A DNA stretch of 34,354 nucleotides from Bacteroidota bacterium (lineage in GTDB: Bacteria > Bacteroidota > Bacteroidia > Bacteroidales > CAIXZF01). The stretch spans positions 47,896 through 82,249 of the forward strand of contig JAPLDE010000071.1 in assembly GCA_026391855.1 (NCBI GenBank), read 5' to 3'. Below the pieces are notes generated by a model. The model made no database searches. It was not told the DNA's origin and was given only the letters and a program-made list of their open reading frames with translations. Below, piece after piece: positions 18,105 through 27,497 of this stretch (the first letter of the stretch is position 1; every line of letters begins with the position of its first letter). Made by a program: the position numbers and the translations under genes.

Positions 18105-19604
18105 ATGTATCTGCTGGGATGTGACATCGGGAGTTCTTCAGTAAAAGTCAGCATTGTAGATGCAAACAACGGGAATTGTGCCGCAAATACCTGGTCTCCC
18201 TTGCAGGAAATGCCCATACGGGCTGTCAGGAGGGGTTGGGCCGAGCAAGATCCTGAAACCTGGTGGCAGAACCTGAAAGTCGCTGTGTATCAGGCACTCA
18301 AACAATCCGACCTGAACCCCTCAGAAATTAAAGCGATTGGAATTTCCTACCAGATGCACGGACTTGTCATGGTCGACAAAAATTATCAGGTAATTCGTCC
18401 TTCCATCATCTGGTGCGACAGCAGGGCAGTCAATATTGGAGATAGGGCAATAAAGGAAATAGGGAGAGGGAAATGTCTGAAGCATTTGCTCAATTCTCCG
18501 GGCAACTTTACTGCCTCAAAACTGAAATGGGTAAAAGAGAATGAGCCAGGTGTCTATGACCGAATCTTTAAGATCATGCTCCCTGGCGACTATATAGCCA
18601 TGCGGATGACGGGTGAAATAATGACGACGGTTTCCGGATTATCAGAGGGTATCTTCTGGGATTTTGCAAACAATGACTTAGCCGGATTTCTGCTTGATTA
18701 TTATGGGTTCAACCCCGGCTTGATACCGGATCTGACCGGAACCTTTGCCTTGCAGGGTAGACTGAGTAAAGCTGCTGCCGGGGATTTGGGACTCATGCCG
18801 GGAACCCCGCTTACCTATCGTGCCGGGGATCAGCCCAACAATGCCTTTTCCCTCAGGGTTCTGAACCCGGGAGAAGTAGCCGCTAATGCCGGGACTTCCG
18901 GTGTTGTTTATGGTGTGAGTGACAGGATCAGCTATGATGAAGCCTCGAGAGTGAACACTTTTGCCCATGTAAATCACACCGGAAAAGAAGTACGTCTTGG
19001 TGTATTGCTTTGTATTAACGGAACGGGTATTCAATACTCCTGGATTAAAAGAAATCTCCTTTTACCTGAAATCACCTACGATGACATGAACAAGCTTGCC
19101 TCCGGCATTCCTGCCGGATCAGAAGGAATTACCACCCTGCCCTTCGGCAATGGAGCGGAACGGATGCTGGGGAACCAGGAAACCGGGTCAGCAGTGTTTG
19201 GTATGAACTTTAATATTCACCATACCGCCCATCTTGTAAGGGCTGCCCTTGAAGGAATCGCCTTTTCATTTAAATACGGAATGGAAATAATGGAAGAGAC
19301 AGGGATCAGCGCTAAGGTTATCAGGGCTTCGTATACCAATATGTTTCTTAGTCCGGTTTTCCGGCAAACCCTGGCCGATATTTCAGGTTCAACGATAGAG
19401 TTGTATGAAACCGACGGATCTCAGGGTGCAGCAAGGGGGGCCGGTGTCGGGTCCGGGTTTTATTCCTCAGCAGAGGAGGCATTTCCCGGTCTTCGAAAGA
19501 TCGGGGTGACAGAACCTGAGGCGAAAAACACGGAAGCCGTCAATGAAGCCTACAACCGTTGGCTGCGTTATCTGATGAGTATGATGACATTGAACAAAAC
19601 ATAA
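18105..19604 (+). CDS. xylB: xylulokinase
   Basis: 499 residues, FGGY family, ATP-dependent phosphorylation of D-xylulose to D-xylulose 5-phosphate in the cytoplasm. The N-terminal phosphate motif is GCDIGSSSVKVSIVD. Substrate-site residues are in QMHGLVMVD (83-91) and WCDSR (103-107), and the catalytic base is D242 in RAGDQPNNAF. The C-domain has GTSGVVYG and ALEGIAFSFKYG. Length fits the family (about 490-500) and I see no internal lesion. It heads the operon xylB-xylA-xylE, with 12 bp to xylA. Because both downstream genes are broken, an intact xylB would now need another isomerase and transporter. The gene lacks an obvious TAnnTTTG box upstream; regulation could not be read. Confidence 0.93.
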   Translation: MYLLGCDIGSSSVKVSIVDANNGNCAANTWSPLQEMPIRAVRRGWAEQDPETWWQNLKVAVYQALKQSDLNPSEIKAIGISYQMHGLVMVDKNYQVIRPSIIWCDSRAVNIGDRAIKEIGRGKCLKHLLNSPGNFTASKLKWVKENEPGVYDRIFKIMLPGDYIAMRMTGEIMTTVSGLSEGIFWDFANNDLAGFLLDYYGFNPGLIPDLTGTFALQGRLSKAAAGDLGLMPGTPLTYRAGDQPNNAFSLRVLNPGEVAANAGTSGVVYGVSDRISYDEASRVNTFAHVNHTGKEVRLGVLLCINGTGIQYSWIKRNLLLPEITYDDMNKLASGIPAGSEGITTLPFGNGAERMLGNQETGSAVFGMNFNIHHTAHLVRAALEGIAFSFKYGMEIMEETGISAKVIRASYTNMFLSPVFRQTLADISGSTIELYETDGSQGAARGAGVGSGFYSSAEEAFPGLRKIGVTEPEAKNTEAVNEAYNRWLRYLMSMMTLNKT

Positions 19605-19616
19605 CAGTATAATTCT

Positions 19617-20866
19617 ATGGAAATTGTAACAGGAAACAGGGAGTACTTTCCCGGTATCGGGAAAATCCGGTTTGAAGGCAATGAATCTGATCATCCGCTG
19701 GCATTTAAATGGTACGATGAAGACCGTATGGTCAACGGAAAGACTATGAAAGAACATTTCCGCTTTGCCATGGCATACTGGCATAGCCTGGGTGGTAACG
19801 GCAGTGATCCTTTCGGAAATGCCACCAGGGTCTTCCCCTGGATGGAAAGCAGCGATCCGCTTACCCAGGCAAAGAATAAAATGGATGCGGCATTCGAATT
19901 CATGACAAAAACCGGAATCCCTTTCTATTGCTTCCATGATTACGATCTGGCAGCCGAGGGTTCTACCATTCCTGAATCTGAAAACAGGCTCAGGATCATG
20001 GTAGATTACGCCAGGGAGAAACAAGCTGCATCCGGGGTAAGATTGCTTTGGGGTACAGCCAACCTGTTTTCACATCCGCGTTATATGAATGGTGCTGCGA
20101 CCAATCCCGATTTTCATGTGCTTACTTACGCTGCCGCTCAGATAAAAAATGCGTTGGATGCCACGATTGAGCTGGGTGGGGAGAATTATGTCTTCTGGGG
20201 AGGGCGGGAGGGATATATGAGCCTGCTGAATACCAAACTTTTCTGATCGAGCCCAAACCAATGGAGCCATGCAAACACCAGTACGATTTTGATGCAGCCA
20301 CCGTTATCGGTTTTTTGAACGAATATGGACTTGACAAGGACTTTAAACTGAATATTGAGGTGAACCATGCTACCCTTGCCCTGCATACTTTTCAACACGA
20401 TCTGCAGGTTGCAGCCGACCATGGAATGCTGGGCAGCATTGATGCCAACCGTGGTGATTACCAGAATGGATGGGATACTGACCAGTTCCCTGTCAATATA
20501 TATGAATTGACGGAAGCAATGCTGGTAATACTGGAGGCCGGCGGATTTACTTCGGGAGGAGTGAACTTTGACGCCAAAATCAGAAGGAACTCCACCGATC
20601 CTGAAGATCTTTTTATTGCTCATATTTCTGGCATGGATGCCTTTGCCCGTGCTTTGATCGTCGCATCCGGCATTCTTAAAAAATCACCCTACCACCTCCT
20701 AAGGACTGAGAGGTATGCTTCTTTCGACAAAGGGAATGGGGCTGCCTTTGAACAGGGAAAGTTCTCTCTGGCTGATTTAAGAGACCTCGCTGTTAGTTTA
20801 GGAGAGCCGGCCATGATCAGCGGTAAACAGGAACGCTACGAACAGATTATTAACCGATATATCTAG
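19617..20866 (+). pseudogene. xylA: xylose isomerase, split by an internal deletion with frameshift
   Basis: Frame 1 (19617-20246) encodes the N-terminal half, including FCFHDYD (catalytic His/Asp), and runs to [11 protein letters not shown] before a premature TGA (20244-20246). Frame 2 resumes as [19 protein letters not shown] and continues to the normal C-terminus at 20866, carrying the metal-binding Glu/Lys of IEPKP and later Asp/His ligands. Intact XylA proteins have about 26 more residues between 'LLNT' and 'TFLIEPKP', so the lesion at about 20236/20237 is a deletion of about 79 bases (3n+1). No other stop or frameshift is seen in either half, so the break is recent or an assembly error. 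In function the enzyme would convert D-xylose to D-xylulose. It could only be active if the two halves (the second from ATG 20261) reassociate, which is doubtful with the helix missing. Confidence 0.88.
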
Positions 20867-20871
20867 GCAAC

Positions 20872-22409
20872 ATGACAATCCAACATAAATCAGGGGAGAG
20901 CAAAGGATATGTAATGCTCCTTACCCTTGTCGCTACATTGGGTGGTTTACTTTTCGGATATGATACAGCGGTTATTTCAGGCGCTGTTAAGTCGCTGCAG
21001 TCATTTTTCATCGATCCCCTTGCCAATGACCCCCAACTGGCTCTCTCGGTAATTCTGCAATACCGGATTACTGTTGTTGTTGTTACAGCCATTGTTCTTT
21101 ATACCTCATTCATCATCTTAATGAAACTTTTCGGCCAACGAAAGGGGGGTCTCATAGGGGGTATTCTCACCCTGTTTGTTTTATTCTTTATCCTTCGGTT
21201 TTTGGGAAAACCGCTGGTTTTTGACGAAGCAACCGCATCTTCTATCAAAGGGTTTACCATCTCCAGTGCATTGGTGGGCTGTATCATCGGGGGAGCTTCG
21301 GGAGGAGTGATAAGTCGGGTTTTCGGCCGGAAGAAGGGTCTGATATTAGCTGCTTTGCTCTTCACTCTCTCAGCAATCGGCTCAATGTACCCTGACGCGT
21401 TGAATGTGTTCTTTACCCGGGATATCATCTCATTTATTATTTACAGGATCATCGGTGGAGTAGGTGTTGGACTGGCCTCCATGCTTTCCCCTATGTATAT
21501 CGCCGAGATCGCACCTTCAATTACTTTATCGCCCGGGGTCAATCCCAGGAATGGATCAATACTGTGGGTTGGCGCTATATGTTCGGATCGGGAACCATTC
21601 CCTGTATCCTTTTTTTAGGATGCCTCTTCTTTGTTCCGGAAACACCGCGCTTTCTTGTCCTGGTGAACCAGGAGCCGAAAGCGCTGAAAGTACTCAAACG
21701 CCTGATGGATCACGAAAATGCGGTAAAAGTCCTGGAAGAGATAAAATCTACCCTCTCTGAAAAATCATTGCCCTGGATGTCATATGGTGGACTCCTTATC
21801 CTGATCGGGATCCTCTTGTCCGTTTTCCAGCAGTTTGTGGGTATTAATGTCGTCCTCTACTATGCACCGGAGATCTTCAGAACCATTGGTGAGGGGACCG
21901 ACAAGTCTTTACTCCAGACAATCATTGTCGGTGCTATCAATTTATTGTTTACCGTTGTTGCCATCTTATCGGTCGACCGTTTCGGACGTAAACCCTTACA
22001 GATCATCGGGGCACTGGGTATGGCTGTTTCCATGTTCGCCCTGGGGTGTATCTTTTATTTTAAAAGCGTTGGCTTGGGAGCCCTTTTCTGTATGCTGACT
22101 TATGTGGCCGCTTTTGCAGTTTCCTGGGGCCCGGTTACCTGGGTACTGCTGTCGGAGATGTATCCCAACGCCATCCGTAGTGTCATGTCTGTCGCCGTAG
22201 CGGCACAGTGGATCGCTAATCTGATCATTTCCTGGACATTCCCGATGCTGAATGATAATTCATTCCTGACCCAGACATTCAACCATGGTTTTGCTTACTG
22301 GATCTATGGAACCATGGGAATACTGGCCGCCTGGTTCGTATGGAAAATGGTGCCGGAAACAAAAGGCAAAACACTGGAGGAGATGGAGAAACTCTGGAAA
22401 AAGGAATAG
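20872..22409 (+). pseudogene. xylE: D-xylose:H+ symporter, MFS sugar transporter, split by deletion
   Basis: The first frame (from ATG 20872) encodes the MFS start LGGLLFGYDTAVISGAVKSL, the long Bacteroidota-type first loop, and helices up to MLSPMYIAEIAPS. It then goes out of frame and stops at 21618. The second frame resumes at about 21519 as NYFIARGQSQEWINTVGWRY and continues through VPETPRFLV, QQFVGINVVLYYAP and DRFGRKPLQ to VPETKGKTLEEME. The roughly 24 residues normally found between 'IAPS' and 'NYFIARG', covering a conserved RG loop and the following helix, are missing. The deletion of about 73 bases (3n+1) shifts the frame. TCAA at the junction could have been a short direct repeat. 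A start at 21564 could give a 281-residue C-terminal half, unlikely to transport. Five bp after xylA, same operon. Confidence 0.88.
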
Positions 22410-22482
22410 GGTTTCTTCCCTTGCCTTATTCAACCCTGCCCTTTCAGGATGAAAAGGAGGATTTGATCATTAATTATCCATA

Positions 22483-24180
22483 TTAATGGCGGCTTTGAAC
22501 AATGAAAGAAGCATAATTTTGTTGCCTACCATTTTGTTGACTGAATAGATAAAGTCCGGGTGCTAAATTTTCTATATCAATTGAAGACTTTTCTTCATTC
22601 AATGAGCCGGATATGAGTACTCTCCCGACAGGATCTGAAATGCTGTAAGTGCATCCCGTGTATCCGGTTTGGTTCTTTACAGTAATCTTATCTGTAGCCG
22701 GATTTGGATAGATGGAAATAGATTTCTCGTTATTTATTTCCTTAACTCCTGTAGGTAACTGACTCAATTTCAGAAGAAAAACATCCTCTTGCCCGGCTGT
22801 TGTCATAATAAAAGCGTTGACAGAATCAGGATCAAAATCGGCTGTTCCCATAAAATAACCAAGAATGTATACGTTATTGGCAGCATCAACAATAACGGAA
22901 GAACCACCGTCAGCACTTGGACTTCCTATTTGTCTGGCCCAGACGAAGTTACCCTGAGGATCAAGTTTACTGATAAAAAAATCAGAACCTCCTAAAAAAG
23001 AAAAAAGACAGGTTCCCGGACCGGGATCAAAGTCAGCGGTCTCAAGGAAAAATCCGGTTGTATAAACATTTCCCGAAAGATCAACAAAGACCGACCAACC
23101 CTGGTCTTCATCAGGACCCCCCATTTGTTTTGCCCAGGTAAAATCACCGTTAACATCCAGCTTAAGAACAAAAATATCCCGTTCTCCGAAAGAAGTTAAC
23201 GGATAAATTCCTGTACCGGGGTCGAAATCAGCAGTTCCGAAAAATGCCCCGGTAATATATACGTTTTCAAACCCGTCAACAGCCAGGGAATAACCATAAT
23301 CATATTTCGGACCGTCAACTTTTTTAGCCCAGATAAAATTCCCCTGGGGATCCAGCTTACTGATATAAATATCCTTGTACCCGGACGAAGTAAGCTCGAA
23401 AAGACCTGGCCCCGGATCGAAATCAGCTACCCCTTCAAAGTATCCTGTCGTATATATATTACCGTTTGCGTCGACCTTAACAGAACATGATTCCTGTAGT
23501 AAATTACCACCCAGTTGTTTTACCATGATAAAATCACCATCACTATTCAGTTTGAGAATAAAAGCATCAGAAGATCCCATTGAGGTAAGGTTTTGGATAT
23601 TGAGACCGGGATCAAAATCGACGGTCAGCATAAAGTTCCCTGTCGCATACACATCGCCGGAATTATCCAAAGTAATGGAGCAGCCTTTGTCCGCATCTGC
23701 ATTCCCGAATTGTTTTACCCACATTAAATTACCGGAAGCATCCAGTTTGCAGATAAACACATCAAGGTCACCGGCTGAAGTGAGAAGATGAACACCGGGT
23801 CCCGGGTCAAAATCGACTGAGTCTGAGAAACCACCGGTGATGTAAATATTTCCGGAGAGGTCAAGGGCGACGGAAAAGGGTTCATCAATCCCCGGACCTC
23901 CTATTTGTTTCACCCACATCAGGTTGCCGGAAGCATCAAGTTTCAGGATAAACATATCATATTCACCGGCTGAAGTCAGGGTATTGACTCCGGGTCCCGG
24001 GTTAAAATCCGCAACCCCCTCGAAAATACCCGATAAATAAATATTACCTGAAACATCAATGGCGATGGAGGAACCCATATCACTGGAAGCACCTCCCATT
24101 TGTAGTGCCCATTCAAAGCTTTGCCCGAAGCATACTGAACTTGCCAGAAATAGAGTAATGGTGAGTATTTGAATTTTCAT
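22483..24180 (-). CDS. SBBP-repeat protein with type IX secretion sorting domain
   Basis: 565 residues. The signal peptide is MKIQILTITLFLASSVCFGQ. Seven imperfect repeats of about 65 residues follow, each with a core like GNIYITGGFSDSVDFDPGPG followed by LTSAGxxDxFIxKLDxxGN. These are SBBP-type beta-propeller blades. The C-terminal 75 residues start SIYPNPATDKITV and end in a beta-rich tail of the Por-secretion (TIGR04183) type. The protein is thus expected to cross the outer membrane through the T9SS and be released or attached to the surface. The propeller may bind ligands or other proteins; no catalytic motif is seen. The single gene is convergent to xylE. Its -7 box lies in a duplicated stretch (24209-24363). 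The repeats have about 195-bp periodicity in DNA, which makes the gene recombination-prone. Confidence 0.88.
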   Translation of the reverse strand: MKIQILTITLFLASSVCFGQSFEWALQMGGASSDMGSSIAIDVSGNIYLSGIFEGVADFNPGPGVNTLTSAGEYDMFILKLDASGNLMWVKQIGGPGIDEPFSVALDLSGNIYITGGFSDSVDFDPGPGVHLLTSAGDLDVFICKLDASGNLMWVKQFGNADADKGCSITLDNSGDVYATGNFMLTVDFDPGLNIQNLTSMGSSDAFILKLNSDGDFIMVKQLGGNLLQESCSVKVDANGNIYTTGYFEGVADFDPGPGLFELTSSGYKDIYISKLDPQGNFIWAKKVDGPKYDYGYSLAVDGFENVYITGAFFGTADFDPGTGIYPLTSFGERDIFVLKLDVNGDFTWAKQMGGPDEDQGWSVFVDLSGNVYTTGFFLETADFDPGPGTCLFSFLGGSDFFISKLDPQGNFVWARQIGSPSADGGSSVIVDAANNVYILGYFMGTADFDPDSVNAFIMTTAGQEDVFLLKLSQLPTGVKEINNEKSISIYPNPATDKITVKNQTGYTGCTYSISDPVGRVLISGSLNEEKSSIDIENLAPGLYLFSQQNGRQQNYASFIVQSRH

Positions 24181-24208
24181 TGCCTGAGTTATTTGGCATT
24201 TTGATAAT

Positions 24209-24363
24209 CAATCCACAAATATACGGATAAACGGAAATAATATTAAACTGCTTTTCAAAGCACAAGCCAATGGTGGTTTCAATTCTTGTGCTTCAACTTC
24301 AGTTAATGCGGAGAATTCATTAGTTCTTACCTTTTTTGAAATCTCATACTGGTTTTGTTCCAG
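24209..24363 (-). pseudogene. duplicated 3' end of the Fic gene plus its downstream sequence
   Basis: This 155-base stretch is clearly homologous, at roughly 85% by eye, to 28131-28286, which is the last about 40 codons and 3' flank of the intact Fic gene. On the minus strand it reads LEQNQYEISKKVRTNEFSALTEVEAQE, matching the Fic tail LEQNQGKISKRARTNEF. It then loses frame because one base is missing compared with the intact copy. Similarity begins abruptly at the Leu codon, so only the tail was copied or survives. The shared flank carries the CAAATATACGGATAAAC motif, which now forms the -7 region of the SBBP gene. Confidence 0.8.
24216..24223 (-). promoter_or_regulatory. -7 element of the SBBP/T9SS gene
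   Basis: Minus strand TATATTTG, an exact TAnnTTTG, 36 bases before the ATG at 24180. The -33 region is AT-rich without a clear TTTG. The surrounding TTTATCCGTATATTTG recurs before abiEi (27427-27442). Confidence 0.5.
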
Positions 24364-24576
24364 TAAATTAAAATTAAAGGTTAAGCTTTAAATTATTTCA
24401 TCCTTACGATGAAAGGTACCGTTGCCGCAATTTCAAATACTTGAAACCCTCGGCATTAACAAAATTGGTGATGAAGAGGAATAAATTTGATGGCAGCATT
24501 GAAAATCCTGTACTGTAAAACCGGATTTATTACTTTTGATGTGATAATTTAATCTTATGAAGAAAACCAATAACAC
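24364..24576 (+). other. non-coding stretch before the VOC gene
   Basis: It contains TACTTTTG (24531-24538), a possible -7 box for the VOC gene, and no other strong signal. A short coding-like run (LPQFQILETLGINKIGDEEE then TAA) has no start and may be a gene remnant. Confidence 0.3.
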
Positions 24577-25003
24577 ATGACAACAGTAAACATTTATCTG
24601 ACTTTCGACGGTGACTGCATGCAGGCTTTCGAATTTTACCGTAGCGTTTTCGGTGGAGAATTTTCATACATTGGAAAGTTCAGTGATATGCCGACACAGG
24701 AAGGACAACCGCCTGTGCCTGAAGCAATGAAAGATTTTATTATGCACATCGGGCTTCCAATAAGTACAGAAACTGCTCTATTGGGTAGTGATACTGGCGG
24801 AGAATGGGCTCCATCAGTAAATAAAGGAAATAATTTTTCTATATCCGTTGATACCGACAGCAAAGATAAGGCAAATGTTGTTTTTAACGCGCTGGCACTG
24901 GGTGGCATCATTACTATGCCCTTAAATACTACATTCTGGGGTTCGTACTTTGGGATGCTGACTGTGGATGGTAAGTTATGCTGAACCCAGGGATAAGAAA
25001 TAA
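24577..25003 (+). pseudogene. VOC/glyoxalase-fold PhnB-like protein, frameshifted near C-terminus
   Basis: The ATG at 24577 opens a PhnB-like VOC protein (MTTVNIYLTFDGDCMQAFEF, VFGGEFSYIGKFSDMP, TTFWGSYFGMLT). The frame is then lost and a stop occurs at 24982-24984. In another frame the expected ending is present, WMVSYAEPRDKK with TAA at 25001-25003. The roughly six residues that should join 'GMLT' to 'WMVSY' (usually DKFGVN-like) are gone, a deletion of about 17 bases at 24964. The lost strand carries a metal-site or core position in this fold, so activity is doubtful. PhnB-like members have no firm common function. The next gene follows 22 bp after the original stop. Confidence 0.82.
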
Positions 25004-25025
25004 ACCAAGCTTAATAATGAATATC

Positions 25026-25601
25026 ATGAAAAGAAAGATATTATTTTCACTTATCGGCGGAGTTATACTGTTTGTTTGGATGTTTTTATCATGGGCGATG
25101 CCTAATTTTCACAAATCAGCCTCATCCTACACCCCACTTCAGGGGGAAATCTTGCAGAAATTCAATGATTTGAAATTGCATGAGGGAATGTACATGCTGG
25201 GTCAGGCAGATCCCGCCGCAACAAAAGACGAACAATGTAAGCAGTATAAGGAGCTGGATGGTAAATCATGGGCAGTAGTAAACTACCACAAAACAATGTC
25301 AAGTGATATGGTTATGCCCATGATACGTGGATTTCTGGTTGATATTGTCATCAGCTTTTTACTGTTCTGGATATTTCTTCAACAAAAGGAACCTACGCTG
25401 ATGAACAGGATCTATGTTTCGCTTGCCGTTGGGATGATTGGCTTTTTCTTCTTACCATATACAAGCTTTATCTGGTATAAACAGCCAGACATTTTTGCCT
25501 ACTTCGCCGACGGGATTATCCCCTGGTTAATTTTGGGGTTTATAGGACATAAAATGGCAAAGCCTGTTTCAACCACCGATAACAGCAAACTTGCCTTGTA
25601 A
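25026..25601 (+). CDS. uncharacterised inner-membrane protein, four or more helices
   Basis: About 191 residues from ATG 25026 (MKRKILFSLIGGVILF); an in-frame ATG at 25017 is the alternative. A first helix (5-24) is followed by an extracytoplasmic loop of about 80 residues (SASSYTPLQGEILQKFNDLK and later GKSWAVVNYHKTMSSDMVM). Three more helices follow (about 101-120, 130-148 and 158-175) and a polar tail. MPMIRGFLVDIVISFLLFW is a conserved-looking helix. I recognise a recurrent Bacteroidota membrane family but no function. It follows the broken VOC gene in the same direction and may have shared its transcript. Confidence 0.65.
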   Translation: MKRKILFSLIGGVILFVWMFLSWAMPNFHKSASSYTPLQGEILQKFNDLKLHEGMYMLGQADPAATKDEQCKQYKELDGKSWAVVNYHKTMSSDMVMPMIRGFLVDIVISFLLFWIFLQQKEPTLMNRIYVSLAVGMIGFFFLPYTSFIWYKQPDIFAYFADGIIPWLILGFIGHKMAKPVSTTDNSKLAL

Positions 25602-25638
25602 AATTGATCTTCCTTTCTTACTGACTCACTTGACTTAT

Positions 25639-25855
25639 CTATACAAAAACAATCTTCCCTTTACTCAGTTCCTGTTCATCCTCAAACCGATAAGCCACTA
25701 CCTTACCACCTTTGGCTATGCTGTAGTCCAAGCAGCAAATATTCTGGCGATATAGCCCAGGATCACCCTTCAACCAATAATGTCCGAAAAAGACAGGCTT
25801 TTCTTTGTCTGAATAATAACTATCATTATGTAATTGTGACAGCCAAAGCTATTAC
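25639..25855 (-). pseudogene. C-terminal remnant of a metallophosphoesterase
   Basis: The minus strand reads EKPVFFGHYWLKGDPGLYRQ, then CCLDYSIAKGGKVVAYRF, ending KGKIVFV with TAG at 25639-25641. This is the end of a Calcineurin-like metallophosphatase ('FGHYW' carries a metal His; 'LDYSVAKGGKLVAYR' is the usual close). Everything N-terminal, including the other metal motifs (DxH, GDxxDRG, GNHE), is missing. Coding similarity fades around 25845-25855, where an oppositely oriented fragment begins. Confidence 0.7.
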
Positions 25856-25970
25856 TTCTGAAAATGCAGAATTAATGGAAGAAATAGAGGAAGCGGTAAA
25901 AAACTTGAACCTGGTAAATGAAGGGAAGTTAAAAGCCCGTCCTGTTGAAGAAATGCTAAATGAGCTATAG
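25844..25970 (+). pseudogene. C-terminal remnant, small antitoxin-like protein
   Basis: An open frame without a start reads AKAITSENAELMEEIEEAVK and then NEGKLKARPVEEMLNEL, with TAG at 25968-25970. The ending 'GKLKARPVEEMLNEL' is like the C-terminal segment of small RelB/Phd-type antitoxins and similar short Bacteroidota proteins. The N-terminus has been lost at the junction with the metallophosphoesterase fragment, so the assignment is loose. Five bases further is the stop of the convergent abiEii gene. Confidence 0.5.
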
Positions 25971-25975
25971 CGTTT

Positions 25976-26779
25976 TTAATCAACTCCTCCAAAATAAAAA
26001 TTCCCTATATATGCTCTGAAGGTTCGGATTTTCTGAATATCACTCCTGTCAAAAAGCATATGCTCACAATCGTATACTTTTCGGGTATCTAGTTTCCTTT
26101 CATCCGCTGCTTTTAGCAGTGATTCTTTTAGCTCCATCGAATTATGAATGTTACATTTGTTTACCAGGTATTCGTAATTGGGTTTAGCGATATTGATCAG
26201 ACATACCACATCAAAGAAATCCCTATCCTTCTTTCTGTTTAATGCAGCCGCAATCTTGGAAGAAAACAAAATGTCCAGAGGAACTGTCCTGATGGGACAT
26301 GTTATTCCAAAGCCGTTAATCGTTTTTATTTCAGGCTGATACATAAAATTGTGTGGTTCTGCTTCAATTTTAATGAAAAACTTGGCTTCTTTTTGCTGGC
26401 TCATCCCCATATTATATTTCAGTTCTGGGAAAACGAATACCCTGCGATAAGCCTTCATTTCATCATATCTCTTTTTGTCTTCAATTAAAACATCAACACC
26501 TGAAGCCTGAAGATCTTTTTCAACTTTGGTTGTCATTTCCAGAAATTCCGCTTTTGTAAAATCAAAACAATCAAAATCAAGATCTTCCGAAAACCGTTTG
26601 ATATCATAAAAATAACGTAACGCTGTCCCACCCAGGAAATCTATTTTCCCTGCAAACTTCCCCGTAAATAGCGATTGTAGCATATAGTGGTGGAAATATT
26701 CCTTCACCATTTGGTCATAAAATTCAGGCTTTTGAAGATCTTGTGGATATTGTCTGACGATCTCTTGTAGGCTTATCAT
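25976..26779 (-). CDS. abiEii: AbiEii-type nucleotidyltransferase toxin
   Basis: 267 residues with the AbiEii/AbiGii nucleotidyltransferase signature: FLGGTALRYFYDIKRFSEDLDFD at about 48-70 (given in parts: GGTALR, then RFSEDLDFD), acidic residues for metal binding, and KKDRDFFDVVCLI near 185. In type IV toxin-antitoxin pairs this protein transfers nucleotides (to tRNA acceptor ends in the related MenT/AbiE families) and blocks growth, which can abort phage infection. The gene starts within the last codons of abiEi (ATGA overlap at 26776-26779), the normal AbiE order of antitoxin first. No disruption is seen. Confidence 0.85.
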   Translation of the reverse strand: MISLQEIVRQYPQDLQKPEFYDQMVKEYFHHYMLQSLFTGKFAGKIDFLGGTALRYFYDIKRFSEDLDFDCFDFTKAEFLEMTTKVEKDLQASGVDVLIEDKKRYDEMKAYRRVFVFPELKYNMGMSQQKEAKFFIKIEAEPHNFMYQPEIKTINGFGITCPIRTVPLDILFSSKIAAALNRKKDRDFFDVVCLINIAKPNYEYLVNKCNIHNSMELKESLLKAADERKLDTRKVYDCEHMLFDRSDIQKIRTFRAYIGNFYFGGVD

Positions 26780-27411
26780 ATGTTGTTGATTTTCTTTAAA
26801 AGGTTAACCCTGTTAGTCAGGGTCTTTATGTTGAATTTTGACAGGTAAGCATCCAGTTTTCCCCAATTCACTTCATTTTCCAGCACCAGTTCATTGAAAC
26901 GGAGTTCAGAGATATCTTGTTCGGTCTTGTAGAAATCATAAAGATACAACAGGTCAAGTATGGCTTTTTCCCTGTCGGCGATCAGGAAATTTCTCTTTAT
27001 ACCGTTAACAGCCATTTCCTTGAATTCATATCCAAAAAAGTACTTCGGACAGATTGAATAGTACCTGTAGGTTCTGTTTGCAACTTCAAATATGGCTGTT
27101 TTCTTTGTAGTTATAGAAACCGAATCTACTATATGTTCAGGGATAATACCATAAAACATCAGGGCTTCCTGGTGACTGATATAGGAAGGGGCGTAAATAT
27201 TATTAGCAATCAGGTAGTGATGATCTGTTACCATGAGTAATTCCTTGAAACAGTACCACTTATTCCTAAGTTTAATAATATATCCTGCCTTCTGCCAGTT
27301 CAACAGGTTGTCGGTATTAAATGCTGGATACAGCAAGCGAATGTGATCAATAGAGAACAATCCCTGCTGAAATAAGGCTTCCTTAAATTGTATAAAACTA
27401 AGATTTATCAT
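26776..27411 (-). CDS. abiEi: AbiEi-type antitoxin
   Basis: 211 residues from ATG 27411 (MINLSFIQFKEALFQQGLFS). The N-terminal 70 residues form a winged-helix domain (FSIDHIRLLYP, LLNWQKAGYIIKLRNKWYCF). The middle has SYISHQEALMFYGII and KKTAIFEVANRTYRYY, typical of the AbiEi_4-like antitoxin fold. It represses its own promoter in characterised systems and neutralises AbiEii without contact. An ATG at 27429 would add six residues but falls inside the -7 box (27427-27434), so it would not be transcribed; 27411 is the start. Overlaps abiEii by four bases. Confidence 0.82.
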   Translation of the reverse strand: MINLSFIQFKEALFQQGLFSIDHIRLLYPAFNTDNLLNWQKAGYIIKLRNKWYCFKELLMVTDHHYLIANNIYAPSYISHQEALMFYGIIPEHIVDSVSITTKKTAIFEVANRTYRYYSICPKYFFGYEFKEMAVNGIKRNFLIADREKAILDLLYLYDFYKTEQDISELRFNELVLENEVNWGKLDAYLSKFNIKTLTNRVNLLKKINNI

Positions 27412-27426
27412 GGTTCTATTTCTCCG

Positions 27427-27434
27427 CAAATATA
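27427..27434 (-). promoter_or_regulatory. -7 element of abiEi-abiEii
   Basis: Minus strand TATATTTG, an exact TAnnTTTG, about 16 bases before the abiEi ATG. The preceding TTTTTATCCG matches the sequence before the SBBP gene's -7 box. Confidence 0.55.
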
Positions 27435-27497
27435 CGGATAAAAAGAAATAAAGAAACAGAATTTTTTACAAGGCCGAAAAATTCGACTGACCTGTGA

